From assembly GCF_017526105.1 (NCBI RefSeq), contig NZ_CP071839.1, positions 4,828,001-4,892,000 of the forward strand: a stretch of DNA of 64,000 bases. Direction: 5' to 3'. Position numbers and translations under genes: made by a program. The notes below the pieces were generated by a model that worked only from the letters and a program-made list of their open reading frames with translations, was not told the origin of the DNA and ran no database searches. The DNA comes from Streptomyces cyanogenus. Its GTDB lineage: Bacteria; Actinomycetota; Actinomycetes; Streptomycetales; Streptomycetaceae. Positions within the stretch are counted from its first letter, which is position 1, and each line of letters starts with the position of its first letter. Shown here one piece after another: positions 17,016 through 26,506 of the stretch.

Positions 17016-19538
17016 TCAGGCTCGCTCAGGCCGGCCCCCGGCCGTCTGCTCCCAGCCCCTGACCCCCTCCCTGTCCCCCGTCGGCTTCTCCTCCGGCGCG
17101 TCCCGCAGCAACGCCGTGAGCAGGCGTACCGCGCCCCTCTTGTGCAGGGGGTCGTTGCCGTTGCCGCACTTGGGGGACTGGATGCAGGAGGGGCAGCCGG
17201 CCTCGCACTCGCAGGAGGCGATGGCCTCTCGGGTGGCGGTGAGCCAGGCGCGGGCGGTGTGGAAGGCGCGCTCGGCGAAGCCCGCGCCGCCGGGGTGGCC
17301 GTCGTAGACGAACACCGTGGGCAGCAGCGTGTCGGGATGCAGCGGGACGGAGACGCCGCCGATGTCCCAGCGGTCGCAGGTCGCGAAGAGGGGCAGCATG
17401 CCGATGGAGGCGTGCTCGGCGGCGTGCAGGGAGCCGCCGAGGATCTCCGGGGTGATCCGGGCCTCGTCCAGCTGGTCCTCGGTGACCGTCCACCACACCG
17501 CGCGCGTGCGCAGCGTACGAGGAGGGAGGTCGAGTTTCGTCTCACCCAGCACTTCGCCGGTGATCAGGCGTCTGCGGAGGTAGGAGACCACCTGGTTGGT
17601 GACCTCCACCGAGCCGAAGCAGAGGCGGCCGGCGCCCCACGGGATCTCGGTGTCCGTCTCCAGGATGGAGATGGACGTGGTGTCGCGGGCGACCGTGGAG
17701 TACGGCGGGTCGGCCTGCTCGACCAGGGCGACGGAGTCCTCAAGGTCCAGGGAACGCACCAGGTAGGTGCGGCCCTGGTGCAGGTGGACGGCACCCTCGT
17801 GGACCGTGGAGTGCGCGGCGCCCGCGTCGACCGTGCCCAGCAGGCGGCCCGTGCCGGACTCGACGACCTGCACAGGCCGGCCGCCGGCGCCGCGGATGTC
17901 GGTGAGGTCGGCGGCCCGCTCCCGCCGGGTCCAGTGCCAGGCCTTGGTCCGGCGGCGGAGCAGCTTCGCGGCCTCCAGCTGCGGCAGCACGTCCGCGCAG
18001 GCGGGCCCGAAGAGGTCCAGGTCCTCCTCGGTCAGCGGCAGCTCCGCGGCGGCGGCGCACAGGTGCGGGGCGACGACGTAGGGGTTGTCGGGGTCCAGGA
18101 CCGTCGATTCCACCGGTCGGTCGAACAGGGCCTCGGGGTGGTGGACCAGGAAGGTGTCCAGCGGGTCGTCGCGGGCGACGAGGACCGCGAGGGCGCCCTG
18201 GCCGGAGCGGCCCGCGCGGCCCGCCTGCTGCCACAGGGAGGCTCGTGTACCCGGGTAACCGGCGATCACCACCGCGTCCAGGCCCGAGACGTCCACGCCC
18301 AGCTCCAGGGCCGTCGTGGCGGCGAGGCCGAGGAGCTCGCCGGAGTGCAGGGCACGTTCCAGGGCGCGGCGCTCCTCGGGGAGGTAGCCGCCGCGGTAGG
18401 CCGCGACACGCCGGACCAGGGAGCGGTCGACCTCGGCGAGCCGCTCCTGGGCGATTACCGAGATCAGCTCGGCGCCGCGCCGGGAGCGTACGAAGGCGAC
18501 CGAGCGCACCCCCTGCACGGTCAGGTCGGTCAGCAGATCGGCCGTCTCGGCGGTGGCGGTACGCCGTACGGGTGCACCACGTTCGCCCTGCAGTTCGGTC
18601 AGCGGGGGCTCCCAGAGGGCGAAGACCAGTTCCCCGCGCGGGGAGGCGTCGTCGGCGACCTCCACGACGGGCAGGCCGGTCAGCCGCCGGGCGGCGACGG
18701 CGGGCTCGGCGGCGGTCGCCGAGGCCAGCAGGAACACGGGGAAGGAGCCGTAGCGGGCGCACAGGCGGCGCAGCCGGCGCAGCACCTGGGCGACGTGCGA
18801 GCCGAAGACGCCCCGGTAGGTGTGGCACTCGTCGATGACGACGTACCTGAGCGCCTTCAGGAAGGAGGACCAGCGCGGGTGGGAGGGGAGTATCCCACGG
18901 TGCAGCATGTCCGGGTTGGTCAGGACGTAGTTGGCGTACTGGCGGATCCACTCCCGTTCCTCGAACGGTGTGTCGCCGTCGTAGACGGCCGGGCGCACCG
19001 ATGTGCCGAGAGGTTGTGAAAGTTCCTTCACCGACCGGCACTGGTCCGCCGCTAGCGCCTTGGTGGGGGACAGGTAGAGGGCCGTGGCGCCGCGGCCGTT
19101 CGGAGCCTCGGCGCCGCCCAGAAGGGTGGACAGTACGGGCACGAGGTAGGCGAGGGACTTGCCGGAGGCGGTGCCGGTGGCGACGACCACCGAGTCGCCG
19201 TCCAGGGCGTGCTCCGCGGCCAGCGCCTGGTGCGCCCACGGGTGCTCGATGCCGCACGCCTGGACGGCCGCGATCACCTCGGACCGAATCCGCTCAGGCC
19301 AGACGGCATGGCGGCCCGCGCGCGGGGGCAAGTGCTCCGTATGAGTGATGCGCGCAGCCCGGCTCGGCCCGGAGGCGAGCCGGTCCAGGACCGTGCCCGG
19401 AGACGGGCGGGAGGCCGCCTGGGACTGGGATCGATCGGATCGGTGATTCTTGGCCATCGGCACCGAGTGTGTCACTGGCGTGACGGACAATGGAGTCAAG
19501 GCGTCGTGCACGCCTGCCGGTAAGTGATTGAATGCCAT
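17016..19538 (-). CDS. DEAD/DEAH-box helicase with C-terminal cysteine (DUF1998) module
   Basis: 840 residues. Walker A is ATGTASGKSLAYLVP, Walker B is VIDECHTYRG (DECH), and motif VI is QQAGRAGRSGQG. The C-terminal CECEAGCPSCIQSPKCGNGN is a four-Cys cluster typical of the DUF1998 domain of MrfA/YprA-like repair helicases. The role is probably DNA repair; the substrate is unknown. Start is uncertain: ATG 19538 (MAFNHLPAG) or 19457 (MAKNHRSD); neither has a clear ribosome site. It is divergent from bldG and convergent with the Tad operon. Confidence 0.88.
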   Translation of the reverse strand: MAFNHLPAGVHDALTPLSVTPVTHSVPMAKNHRSDRSQSQAASRPSPGTVLDRLASGPSRAARITHTEHLPPRAGRHAVWPERIRSEVIAAVQACGIEHPWAHQALAAEHALDGDSVVVATGTASGKSLAYLVPVLSTLLGGAEAPNGRGATALYLSPTKALAADQCRSVKELSQPLGTSVRPAVYDGDTPFEEREWIRQYANYVLTNPDMLHRGILPSHPRWSSFLKALRYVVIDECHTYRGVFGSHVAQVLRRLRRLCARYGSFPVFLLASATAAEPAVAARRLTGLPVVEVADDASPRGELVFALWEPPLTELQGERGAPVRRTATAETADLLTDLTVQGVRSVAFVRSRRGAELISVIAQERLAEVDRSLVRRVAAYRGGYLPEERRALERALHSGELLGLAATTALELGVDVSGLDAVVIAGYPGTRASLWQQAGRAGRSGQGALAVLVARDDPLDTFLVHHPEALFDRPVESTVLDPDNPYVVAPHLCAAAAELPLTEEDLDLFGPACADVLPQLEAAKLLRRRTKAWHWTRRERAADLTDIRGAGGRPVQVVESGTGRLLGTVDAGAAHSTVHEGAVHLHQGRTYLVRSLDLEDSVALVEQADPPYSTVARDTTSISILETDTEIPWGAGRLCFGSVEVTNQVVSYLRRRLITGEVLGETKLDLPPRTLRTRAVWWTVTEDQLDEARITPEILGGSLHAAEHASIGMLPLFATCDRWDIGGVSVPLHPDTLLPTVFVYDGHPGGAGFAERAFHTARAWLTATREAIASCECEAGCPSCIQSPKCGNGNDPLHKRGAVRLLTALLRDAPEEKPTGDREGVRGWEQTAGGRPERA

Positions 19539-19620
19539 CGCGGCTGGCGTAGCGTCCCGGGGGCCGCAAGGCGAGGTGCCCGAGGGGCGAACCGCTCGAT
19601 AGCAAGGTGCTGGAGGATCC

Positions 19621-19962
19621 GTGGACCTGTCCCTGTCGACCCGTACCGTCGGCGATCGTACGGTCGTCGAGGTCGGTGGCGAAATCGACGTATATACCGC
19701 GCCCAAGCTGCGCGAGCAGCTGGTCGAGCTGGTGAACGACGGGAATTTCCACCTCGTCGTCGACATGGAGGGCGTGGACTTCCTCGACTCCACCGGGCTC
19801 GGCGTGCTGGTCGGCGGCCTGAAGCGGGTTCGCGCCCATGAGGGCTCGCTGCGCCTGGTCTGCAACCAGGAGCGCATTCTCAAGATCTTCCGGATCACCG
19901 GCCTCACCAAGGTGTTCCTGATCCACACCTCGGTCGAGGAAGCGGTGGCGGCCACCGACTGA
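19621..19962 (+). CDS. bldG: Anti-sigma factor antagonist BldG
   Basis: 113 residues, STAS fold. The sequence MDLSLSTRTVGDRTVVEVGG and the phosphorylation-site segment FLDSTGLGVLVGG (Ser57) are as remembered for S. coelicolor BldG, required for aerial hyphae and antibiotic production. When dephosphorylated it binds anti-sigma factors and frees sigma. It starts at GTG after a GGAGG site. A hairpin and then apgA follow. Confidence 0.96.
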   Translation: MDLSLSTRTVGDRTVVEVGGEIDVYTAPKLREQLVELVNDGNFHLVVDMEGVDFLDSTGLGVLVGGLKRVRAHEGSLRLVCNQERILKIFRITGLTKVFLIHTSVEEAVAATD

Positions 19963-19975
19963 TCGGTCATCGACT

Positions 19976-19994
19976 GATCGGTCACCGACCGATC
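19976..19994 (+). terminator. Hairpin between bldG and apgA (attenuator candidate)
   Basis: GATCGGTC-ACC-GACCGATC, 8-bp perfect stem, 13 bases after the bldG stop. No T-run, so leaky termination is plausible. From memory, S. coelicolor makes both monocistronic bldG and bldG-apgA transcripts, which this would explain. Confidence 0.5.
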
Positions 19995-20172
19995 CGGACC
20001 GCTTGCCGGCGTCTGGCTCCCAGGGGCCCGGACGTCGGCCGGTCCCGGCCGGTCGCGTCCCGGACCGACGCAGAGGATGCGCAGGCGGCGGGCCGGGTAC
20101 AGAAGTACACCAGGGGCGCGGGCGCCCGGCGCCCCGCCCCCGACCGCACGCCCGTAGTCGTGAGGGGGATGC

Positions 20173-20607
20173 ATGGCCACCGTCGAACTCCGATTCAGCG
20201 CGCTGCCCGAGCACGTCCGGACCGCCCGGCTGGTGGCGGCAGCGGTGGCGCGCAGGGCCGGAGTGGACGAGGCCGCCCTGGACGAGGTGCGGCTCGCCGT
20301 GGGCGAGGCCTGCTCCCGCGCCGTCGGACTGCACCGGAACAGCGGAGTCACGGCACCCGTGAAGGTGGCGCTGATCGAAGAGGAGAAACAGTTCTCCATC
20401 GAGGTCGGCGACGAGGCTCCGCATGCCGCTCCGGGCGGTGACACGCCGGGCGCCGGCCAGGACGGCGACGCGGAGGTCGAGGAGGACGAGATGGGCCTCG
20501 CGGTCATCAGCGGCCTCGTCGACGACGTGGAGGTCAGCACCGGACAGAACGGCGGTCTGATCCGCATGACCTGGCCGACCACACCGCCGGCCGTCGCGCT
20601 CGCCTGA
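20173..20607 (+). CDS. apgA: RsbW-like anti-sigma factor partner of BldG
   Basis: 144 residues, GHKL-type ATPase of the anti-sigma class. The N-box region is LDEVRLAVGEACSRAVGLHRN and the C-terminal MGLAVISGLVDDVEV corresponds to the G1-like lid. An acidic insert (GQDGDAEVEEDE) precedes it. It binds and phosphorylates STAS proteins such as BldG and holds a sigma factor. The ATG at 20173 follows GTGAGGGGG. The gene lies downstream of bldG with a 210-bp gap. Confidence 0.88.
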   Translation: MATVELRFSALPEHVRTARLVAAAVARRAGVDEAALDEVRLAVGEACSRAVGLHRNSGVTAPVKVALIEEEKQFSIEVGDEAPHAAPGGDTPGAGQDGDAEVEEDEMGLAVISGLVDDVEVSTGQNGGLIRMTWPTTPPAVALA

Positions 20608-20650
20608 CCGGGCCGGCCGACCGCGCCGGCCGTACCACCGAGCAATCCCC

Positions 20651-20688
20651 CAGGGGCCCTGCTGAGCAGGGCCCCTGTCTGGTTTTTC
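20651..20688 (+). terminator. Intrinsic terminator after apgA
   Basis: CAGGGGCCCTGCT / AGCAGGGCCCCTG, 13-bp stem, followed by a TTTTT tract (20682-20686). One of the few classical terminators in this window. Confidence 0.9.
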
Positions 20689-20718
20689 GGGTCCCCCGGA
20701 ATTCGTGAAGGAATTCAC

Positions 20719-20743
20719 GATCAAAAATCCCGATAATTTGATC
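20719..20743. promoter_or_regulatory. Inverted repeat GATCAAA-N11-TTTGATC upstream of hppA
   Basis: 7-bp perfect arms in an unusually AT-rich stretch, about 160 bp before the hppA start. A nearby CGTGA-N6-TCACG dyad (about 20704-20719) overlaps it. Likely a regulator-binding site for hppA; the regulator is unknown. Confidence 0.4.
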
Positions 20744-20904
20744 AAGTGTCCAACTGGTCGTCAATGGCTCAGGGGCATTACTTCTTTCGGGTTCGCTGTA
20801 GCAGCATGCAGGCCAATTCCGTTTACCGTCCCCTGTTTAGATCACCCGGTGGTACCTACAATCCGTCCACATCTTGAGCTCAGCCCAAGCGTCAAGGAGG
20901 ACGA

Positions 20905-23310
20905 ATGGCGGGGCTTTCTACCCCACGTCAGTTGGGTCACCCCTCTTCCCTCGCAGCCGCGGTCCTGACCGACGACAACCGGATCATCGTGGCCGTCATC
21001 GCGGCGGTCGCCGTGGCCGCGCTGGTGGTCGCGGGGATCCTGGTCCGCCAAGTGCTGGCGGCCGGCGAGGGCACCGACAGCATGAAACGGATCGCCGAGG
21101 CGGTCCAGGAAGGTGCCAAGGCGTATCTCGCCCGGCAGTTGCGCACGCTCGGCGTTTTCGCCGTCGTCGTCTTCTTCCTGCTCATGCTGCTGCCCGCGGA
21201 CGACTGGAATCAGCGGGCCGGTCGCTCGGTGTTCTTCCTGATCGGAGCGGCGTTCTCGGCGGCCACCGGCTATATCGGCATGTGGCTCGCCGTGCGCAGC
21301 AATGTGCGGGTCGCCGCGGCGGCCCGGGAAGCAACCCCGGCGGAAGGCGAACCCGAAAAGGATCTCACCACCGTCTCGCACACCGCGATGAAGATCGCAT
21401 TTCGCACGGGCGGCGTCGTCGGCATGTTCACAGTGGGGCTCGGCCTGCTGGGCGCCTCCTGTGTGGTGCTGGTGTACGCCGCCGACGCTCCGAAGGTGCT
21501 GGAGGGCTTCGGCCTCGGCGCCGCCCTGATCGCGATGTTCATGCGGGTGGGCGGCGGCATCTTCACCAAGGCCGCCGACGTCGGCGCCGACCTGGTCGGC
21601 AAGGTCGAACAGGGCATTCCGGAGGACGATCCGCGCAATGCCGCGACCATCGCCGACAACGTGGGCGACAACGTCGGCGACTGCGCGGGCATGGCGGCGG
21701 ACCTCTTCGAGTCGTACGCCGTGACCCTGGTGGCCGCGTTGATCCTCGGCAAGGCCGCCTTCGGCGACTCCGGGCTGGCCTTCCCGCTGCTGGTGCCCGC
21801 GATCGGCGTGCTCACCGCGATGATCGGCATCTTCGCGGTCGCCCCGCGCCGCGCCGACCGCAGCGGCATGACCGCGATCAACCGCGGCTTCTTCGTCTCC
21901 GCGGTGATCTCCCTCGCGCTGGTGGCGATCGCGGTCTTCGTCTACCTGCCGTCGAAGTACGCCGACCTCAACGGCGTCACCGACGCGGCGATCAAGGGCA
22001 AGGACGGCGATCCGCGCATCCTCGCGCTGGTCGCGGTGGCCATCGGTATCCTGCTCGCCGCCGTCATCCAGCAGCTGACCGGCTACTTCACCGAGACCAA
22101 CCGCCGCCCGGTGCGGGACATCGGCAAGACCTCCCTCACCGGACCCGCCACCGTCGTGCTCTCCGGCATCTCGGTGGGCCTGGAGTCGGCCGTCTACACC
22201 GCGCTGCTCATCGGGCTCGGCGTGTACGGCGCGTTCCTGCTCGGCGGCACGTCGATCATGCTGGCGCTGTTCGCGGTGGCGCTGGCCGGCACCGGCCTGC
22301 TCACCACGGTCGGCGTGATCGTCGCCATGGACACCTTCGGGCCGGTCTCCGACAACGCCCAGGGCATCGCCGAGATGTCCGGCGACGTCGAGGGTGCGGG
22401 CGCCCAGGTGCTCACCAACCTGGACGCGGTCGGCAACACCACCAAGGCCATCACCAAGGGCATCGCCATCGCCACCGCCGTCCTCGCCGCGTCGGCGCTG
22501 TTCGGGTCGTACCGCGACGCGATCACCACCAACGTGCAGGACGTCGGCGCGAAGCTGACCGGGCCGGGCTCGCCGCTCAGCCTGTCGCTGGACATCTCGC
22601 AGCCCAACAACCTCGTCGGCCTGATCGCCGGCGCCGCGGTCGTCTTCCTCTTCTCCGGACTGGCCATCAACGCGGTGTCGCGCTCGGCGGGTTCGGTGGT
22701 CTTCGAGGTGCGGCGGCAGTTCCGCGAGCACCCGGGGATCATGGACTACACCGAGAAACCCGAGTACGGGCGCGTCGTCGACATCTGTACCAAGGACGCC
22801 CTGCGGGAGCTGGCCACGCCGGGTCTGCTCGCCGTCATGGCGCCGATCTTCATCGGGTTCACGCTCGGCGTCGGCGCGCTCGGCTCCTACCTCGCCGGCG
22901 CGATCGGCGCGGGCACGCTGATGGCGGTGTTCCTCGCCAACTCCGGCGGTGCCTGGGACAACGCCAAGAAGCTGGTGGAGGACGGCCACCACGGCGGCAA
23001 GGGCAGCGAGGCACACGCGGCCACGGTGATCGGGGACACGGTCGGGGATCCCTTCAAGGACACCGCCGGCCCCGCGATCAACCCGCTGCTGAAGGTCATG
23101 AACCTGGTCTCGCTCCTCATCGCGCCGGCGGTGATCAAGTTCTCCTACGGCGACGACAAGAACCTCGGCGTGCGGATCGGGATCGCGGTCCTCGCGCTGC
23201 TGGTGATCGTCGTGGCCGTGTACGTCTCGAAGCGGCGCGGTATCTCCGTCGGTGACGACGACGGCGCCCAGCGGGTCGCCAACTCGCCGGACGCCGCGGT
23301 GGTTTCGTAG
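20905..23310 (+). CDS. hppA: Membrane H+-translocating pyrophosphatase
   Basis: 801 residues, about 16 membrane helices. It couples PPi hydrolysis to proton pumping. The catalytic motifs are intact: DVGADLVGKVE near residue 225 and DNVGDNVGDCAGMAADLFE. The segment GNTTKAITKG carries Lys where K+-dependent enzymes have Ala, so this should be the K+-independent type. AAGGAGG precedes the ATG by five bases. It is monocistronic between two strong terminators. Confidence 0.97.
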   Translation: MAGLSTPRQLGHPSSLAAAVLTDDNRIIVAVIAAVAVAALVVAGILVRQVLAAGEGTDSMKRIAEAVQEGAKAYLARQLRTLGVFAVVVFFLLMLLPADDWNQRAGRSVFFLIGAAFSAATGYIGMWLAVRSNVRVAAAAREATPAEGEPEKDLTTVSHTAMKIAFRTGGVVGMFTVGLGLLGASCVVLVYAADAPKVLEGFGLGAALIAMFMRVGGGIFTKAADVGADLVGKVEQGIPEDDPRNAATIADNVGDNVGDCAGMAADLFESYAVTLVAALILGKAAFGDSGLAFPLLVPAIGVLTAMIGIFAVAPRRADRSGMTAINRGFFVSAVISLALVAIAVFVYLPSKYADLNGVTDAAIKGKDGDPRILALVAVAIGILLAAVIQQLTGYFTETNRRPVRDIGKTSLTGPATVVLSGISVGLESAVYTALLIGLGVYGAFLLGGTSIMLALFAVALAGTGLLTTVGVIVAMDTFGPVSDNAQGIAEMSGDVEGAGAQVLTNLDAVGNTTKAITKGIAIATAVLAASALFGSYRDAITTNVQDVGAKLTGPGSPLSLSLDISQPNNLVGLIAGAAVVFLFSGLAINAVSRSAGSVVFEVRRQFREHPGIMDYTEKPEYGRVVDICTKDALRELATPGLLAVMAPIFIGFTLGVGALGSYLAGAIGAGTLMAVFLANSGGAWDNAKKLVEDGHHGGKGSEAHAATVIGDTVGDPFKDTAGPAINPLLKVMNLVSLLIAPAVIKFSYGDDKNLGVRIGIAVLALLVIVVAVYVSKRRGISVGDDDGAQRVANSPDAAVVS

Positions 23311-23337
23311 GAGCGGTCGCCAAGTCCTGGTCACGGG

Positions 23338-23378
23338 GCGGGCGGCCGGCGCGTGGTGACGCGCCGGCCGCCCGCTTT
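23338..23378 (+). terminator. 17-bp hairpin terminator of hppA
   Basis: GCGGGCGGCCGGCGCGT / ACGCGCCGGCCGCCCGC with a GGTG loop and TTT after it, 28 bases past the hppA stop. Confidence 0.88.
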
Positions 23379-23523
23379 CCGTGTGTGATCGTCCCCGTCG
23401 TGAGCCTTCTCTCCCGAGGTGCGAAAGGTCACAAAAGCTGACTTACGAGTCCTCCGGCAGGGGGAGGGGGTGGGTTCGCCGTGTAGATTCCGGGGGCCGA
23501 GAGCCATGGAAGGGACCAATCCG

Positions 23524-24135
23524 GTGAACAAGAAGCTCGCGGCCGCGCTGTCCGGCGGTGCGGTACTGGTAGTGGCGGTGTCGGGGTGCAGCGACAGCGG
23601 TGAGAAGGGGCCCGATCCCAAGCTGGTGTCCTGGGCCAAGACGGTGTGCGACGCGGTGCCCGCGCCGAACGCCAAGATCAGGTCGGCCAACGCCGCGATA
23701 GCGGCCATCGCCACGGACAGCAACCTCCCGCCCAAGAGCGCCCAGAAGACGTACGCGGAGGCCTTCCAGGACATGGCCGACGGTTACAAGGCGCTCGCCG
23801 ACGCCCTCGACACCGCCGGAGCGCCCCCCGGCGTCGACGGCGGCGCCAAGCTGCAGCGGGACGCCGCCAAGAACCTCGCCGGCCTCTCCTCGTCGTACGC
23901 CGAGCTGAAGAAGAAGGTCGACGGGCTCGACACCAAGGACCAGGGCAAGTTCGCCCGAGGCCTCAAGGACGTCGCCAGCCAGTCGAAGGAGATCGGCAAG
24001 CAGAGCGACAGCGGCACCCAGGCGCTGAAGCGGCTCGAACAGGAGGACGTCAAGAAGGCGATGGCCAAGCAGCCCAGCTGCAAGGTCGCCGCTTCCTCCT
24101 CCGGATCCCCGACGGCGCCGGCCACCGCGGGCTGA
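23524..24135 (+). CDS. Small secreted lipoprotein, helical
   Basis: 203 residues from the GTG at 23524 (AAGGGA upstream; an ATG six codons earlier is also possible). Signal peptide KKLAAALSGGAVLVVAVSGCS with the lipobox VSGC. The mature part is Lys/Asp/Ala-rich with heptad-like helices (SSSYAELKKKVDGLDTKDQGKFARGLKDV) and ends in a Ser/Pro tail. I do not recognise a catalytic domain. It may be an extracytoplasmic helical-bundle protein. Confidence 0.75.
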   Translation: MNKKLAAALSGGAVLVVAVSGCSDSGEKGPDPKLVSWAKTVCDAVPAPNAKIRSANAAIAAIATDSNLPPKSAQKTYAEAFQDMADGYKALADALDTAGAPPGVDGGAKLQRDAAKNLAGLSSSYAELKKKVDGLDTKDQGKFARGLKDVASQSKEIGKQSDSGTQALKRLEQEDVKKAMAKQPSCKVAASSSGSPTAPATAG

Positions 24136-24192
24136 CGTCGGGGCGCCGCGCGTAGTCGGCCCCGGGCAGCCGTCGCGGGCCACAATGGGGGC

Positions 24193-25713
24193 GTGACTGA
24201 CTCCGGACTCGCTCCCCTGCCCGCTCCCGACCGGCCCGACAGCGCCGCGCGTCTGAGGGAGGCGCTGCTGGCCGCCTCCTTCACCGCTGACGGGCTGCTC
24301 GACCTGCTCGGCCCCGCCGCGTACGCGGCGCTGGCCCGCAGCGAGACCGTGCCCGCGCTCCGGGCGACCCGTGGCGACACGCCGCTGGAGACGCTCGTAC
24401 GGCTGTTCCTGCTCCAGCAGCCGGTGCCCCGCGCGCGCGTGGCGGCCGTTCTGCCGGTGGAGGAGGCGCTGGAGACCGGCTGGCTCACGCGCGTGGGCGG
24501 CGACGAGGTGGCCGCGACGGTGGACGTACGGCCCTACGGCGGTCCCGGCGGCGAGGACTGGTTCATCGTCTCCGACCTCGGCTGCGCGGTCGGCGGGGCC
24601 GGCGGCATCGGCCGGCGCGACGAGCGGGTCGTCCTGGGCGTCGGCGGCGCCTCCACGACCCTCGCCGGCATCACCGTCCGCACGCCCGTCACCTCCGCCC
24701 TGGACCTCGGCACCGGCTCCGGCATCCAGGCCCTGCACGCCGCGCAGCACGCCACGCGCGTGACGGCGACCGACCTCAACCCGCGCGCGCTGCACATCAC
24801 GGCGCTCACCCTGGCGCTGTCCGGCGCGCCCGCCGCCGACCTGCGCGAGGGGTCGCTGTTCGAGCCGGTCCGCCGCGACGAGACGTTCGACCTGATCGTC
24901 TCCAACCCGCCCTTCGTGATCTCCCCGCGTGCCCGGCTGACGTACCGGGACGGTGGCATGGGCGGGGACGATCTGTGCCGCTCGCTCGTTCAGGAGGCGG
25001 GGGAACGGCTGAACGAGGGCGGGTTCGCGCAGTTCCTCGCGAACTGGCAGCACGTGGCAGGGGAGGACTGGCAGGACAGACTCAGGTCGTGGGTGCCGCG
25101 CGGGTGCGATGCCTGGATCGTGCAGCGCGAGGTACAGGACGTCACGCAGTACGCCGAGCTGTGGCTGAGGGACGCCGGTGACCACCGTGGGGACCCGGCG
25201 GAGTACCAGGCGCGGTACGACGCCTGGCTCGACGAGTTCGAGGCACGCAAGGTGAGGGCGGTCGGCTTCGGCTGGATCACCCTGCGCAGGACCGGGTCCG
25301 CCGAACCCGTCGTCACCGTGGAGGAGTGGCCGCACCCGGTCGAACAGCCGCTCGGGGAGACGATCCGGGCGCACTTCGACCGGCTCGACTACCTCCGGTC
25401 GCACGACGACGCGGCGCTGCTGGACAGCCACTTCAAGCTCGTCGCCGAGGTGGTCCAGGAGCAGGTCGGGCTGCCCGGCGCCGAGGACCCGGAGCACGTG
25501 GTGCTGCGCCAGCACCGTGGGATGCGCCGGGCGACGAAGGTGGACACGGTCGGTGCCGGGTTCGCGGGGGTGTGCGACGGCACGCTGAGCGCGGGCCGGA
25601 TCCTGGACGCCATCGCGCAGCTCGTCGGCGAGGACCCGGTGCTGCTCCGCGACCGCACGCCCGCGCAGATCCGGCTGCTGGTGGAGCAGGGCTTCCTGGA
25701 GCCGGTGCGCTGA
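24193..25713 (+). CDS. SAM-dependent methyltransferase with N-terminal helical domain
   Basis: 506 residues. The Rossmann motif I is ALDLGTGSGIQALHAAQ (about residue 170-185) and the NPPF signature (about 238-241) belongs to N6-adenine or Gln/rRNA methyltransferases of the HemK/RsmC group. Helical domains sit at both ends; the C-terminal part has QHRGMRRATKVDTVGAGFAG. The substrate is unknown. The GTG is six bases after CACAAT and lacks a Shine-Dalgarno, so it looks leaderless. Confidence 0.8.
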   Translation: MTDSGLAPLPAPDRPDSAARLREALLAASFTADGLLDLLGPAAYAALARSETVPALRATRGDTPLETLVRLFLLQQPVPRARVAAVLPVEEALETGWLTRVGGDEVAATVDVRPYGGPGGEDWFIVSDLGCAVGGAGGIGRRDERVVLGVGGASTTLAGITVRTPVTSALDLGTGSGIQALHAAQHATRVTATDLNPRALHITALTLALSGAPAADLREGSLFEPVRRDETFDLIVSNPPFVISPRARLTYRDGGMGGDDLCRSLVQEAGERLNEGGFAQFLANWQHVAGEDWQDRLRSWVPRGCDAWIVQREVQDVTQYAELWLRDAGDHRGDPAEYQARYDAWLDEFEARKVRAVGFGWITLRRTGSAEPVVTVEEWPHPVEQPLGETIRAHFDRLDYLRSHDDAALLDSHFKLVAEVVQEQVGLPGAEDPEHVVLRQHRGMRRATKVDTVGAGFAGVCDGTLSAGRILDAIAQLVGEDPVLLRDRTPAQIRLLVEQGFLEPVR

Positions 25714-25788
25714 AGGCGGGCGGGGGTGCCGTGGGCGGGGCCGCGCAGCTGCCGTAGCCCCGGGTGCCCCTGCCGTCGTAGAGCCGGT

Positions 25789-25807
25789 CCGATCATCTTC
25801 TGATCGG
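25789..25807. promoter_or_regulatory. Inverted repeat CCGATCA-TCTTC-TGATCGG
   Basis: Perfect 7-bp arms, 5-base spacer, in the 338-bp gap after the methyltransferase gene. It is either a short terminator for that gene (75 bp past its stop) or an operator for the small membrane gene at 26052. The rest of the gap holds no gene I can support. Confidence 0.35.
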
Positions 25808-26051
25808 GACGTGAGCATCGTCGTATGCCGGGGGCATGCGTCCCTGGATCATGCCCACCGCGGTCGAACCGGACCCGCCTCCGGAAAACGGCCGGAAAAA
25901 TATGGGTGCGGGATCCCGCACATCTCTGCTCGGACCTGTGTTCGAATTGATGGGGGTCTTCCGTTCACCCCGATGTCGCCTGCCGGTCGCCTGCGCGTGC
26001 CACCCTCGCCGCGCTGGGCGGAGCCTACGGCGGACAGGGGGCGGGCGGACG

Positions 26052-26249
26052 ATGGAGAGCGGTCCAGCGATCTTCGCGGGAGTGGTGTTCGCCCTGTTCG
26101 GGGCCGGTCTGCTGGCCTGGACCGGCACTCGTCTGCGGCGCCGGGAGCCGGTGGCCGCCGGTGTGAACCGCGTCGCATCGGCCACCGTCGCGAGCGTGGC
26201 CGGCACGGCCGCGCTGGCCCTCGCCGTGTACTGCCTGACCCGGCTCTGA
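26052..26249 (+). CDS. Small two-helix membrane protein
   Basis: 65 residues: FAGVVFALFGAGLLAWTGTRLRRREPV, then SVAGTAALALAVYCLTRL. Two transmembrane helices separated by a basic loop. The ATG at 26052 is chosen because the longer upstream frame is not protein-like. Function unknown. It lies between the methyltransferase and topA. Confidence 0.55.
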   Translation: MESGPAIFAGVVFALFGAGLLAWTGTRLRRREPVAAGVNRVASATVASVAGTAALALAVYCLTRL

Positions 26250-26506
26250 GGCGGGCGCGCGCCGTGTTCACCGGGTAAGGGGAGCATCACGCTCCGGACA
26301 GGGAAGCGGGGGTGACCGGGCAGTCCGGGCGGCAGGAATGGCGGTAGTCGGGTTACCGTTCGAGTGGCCGTTGTGGGCTTTTCCCGTTTGACACGGGGGC
26401 GGGATGTAGCGTCACACTCCGCAGCGTCACACGAGCCAGCAGTACGCCGCGACCCCGGGAGCAAGGCCTGGGGAGGCCCCAGCGTCGACCGGAGAGAAGA
26501 GCGAAG

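Noticed and set aside
24193..25713. Methyltransferase as part of a restriction-modification system
   Set aside because: No nuclease or specificity gene is adjacent, and the NPPF context fits RNA or protein methyltransferases as well.
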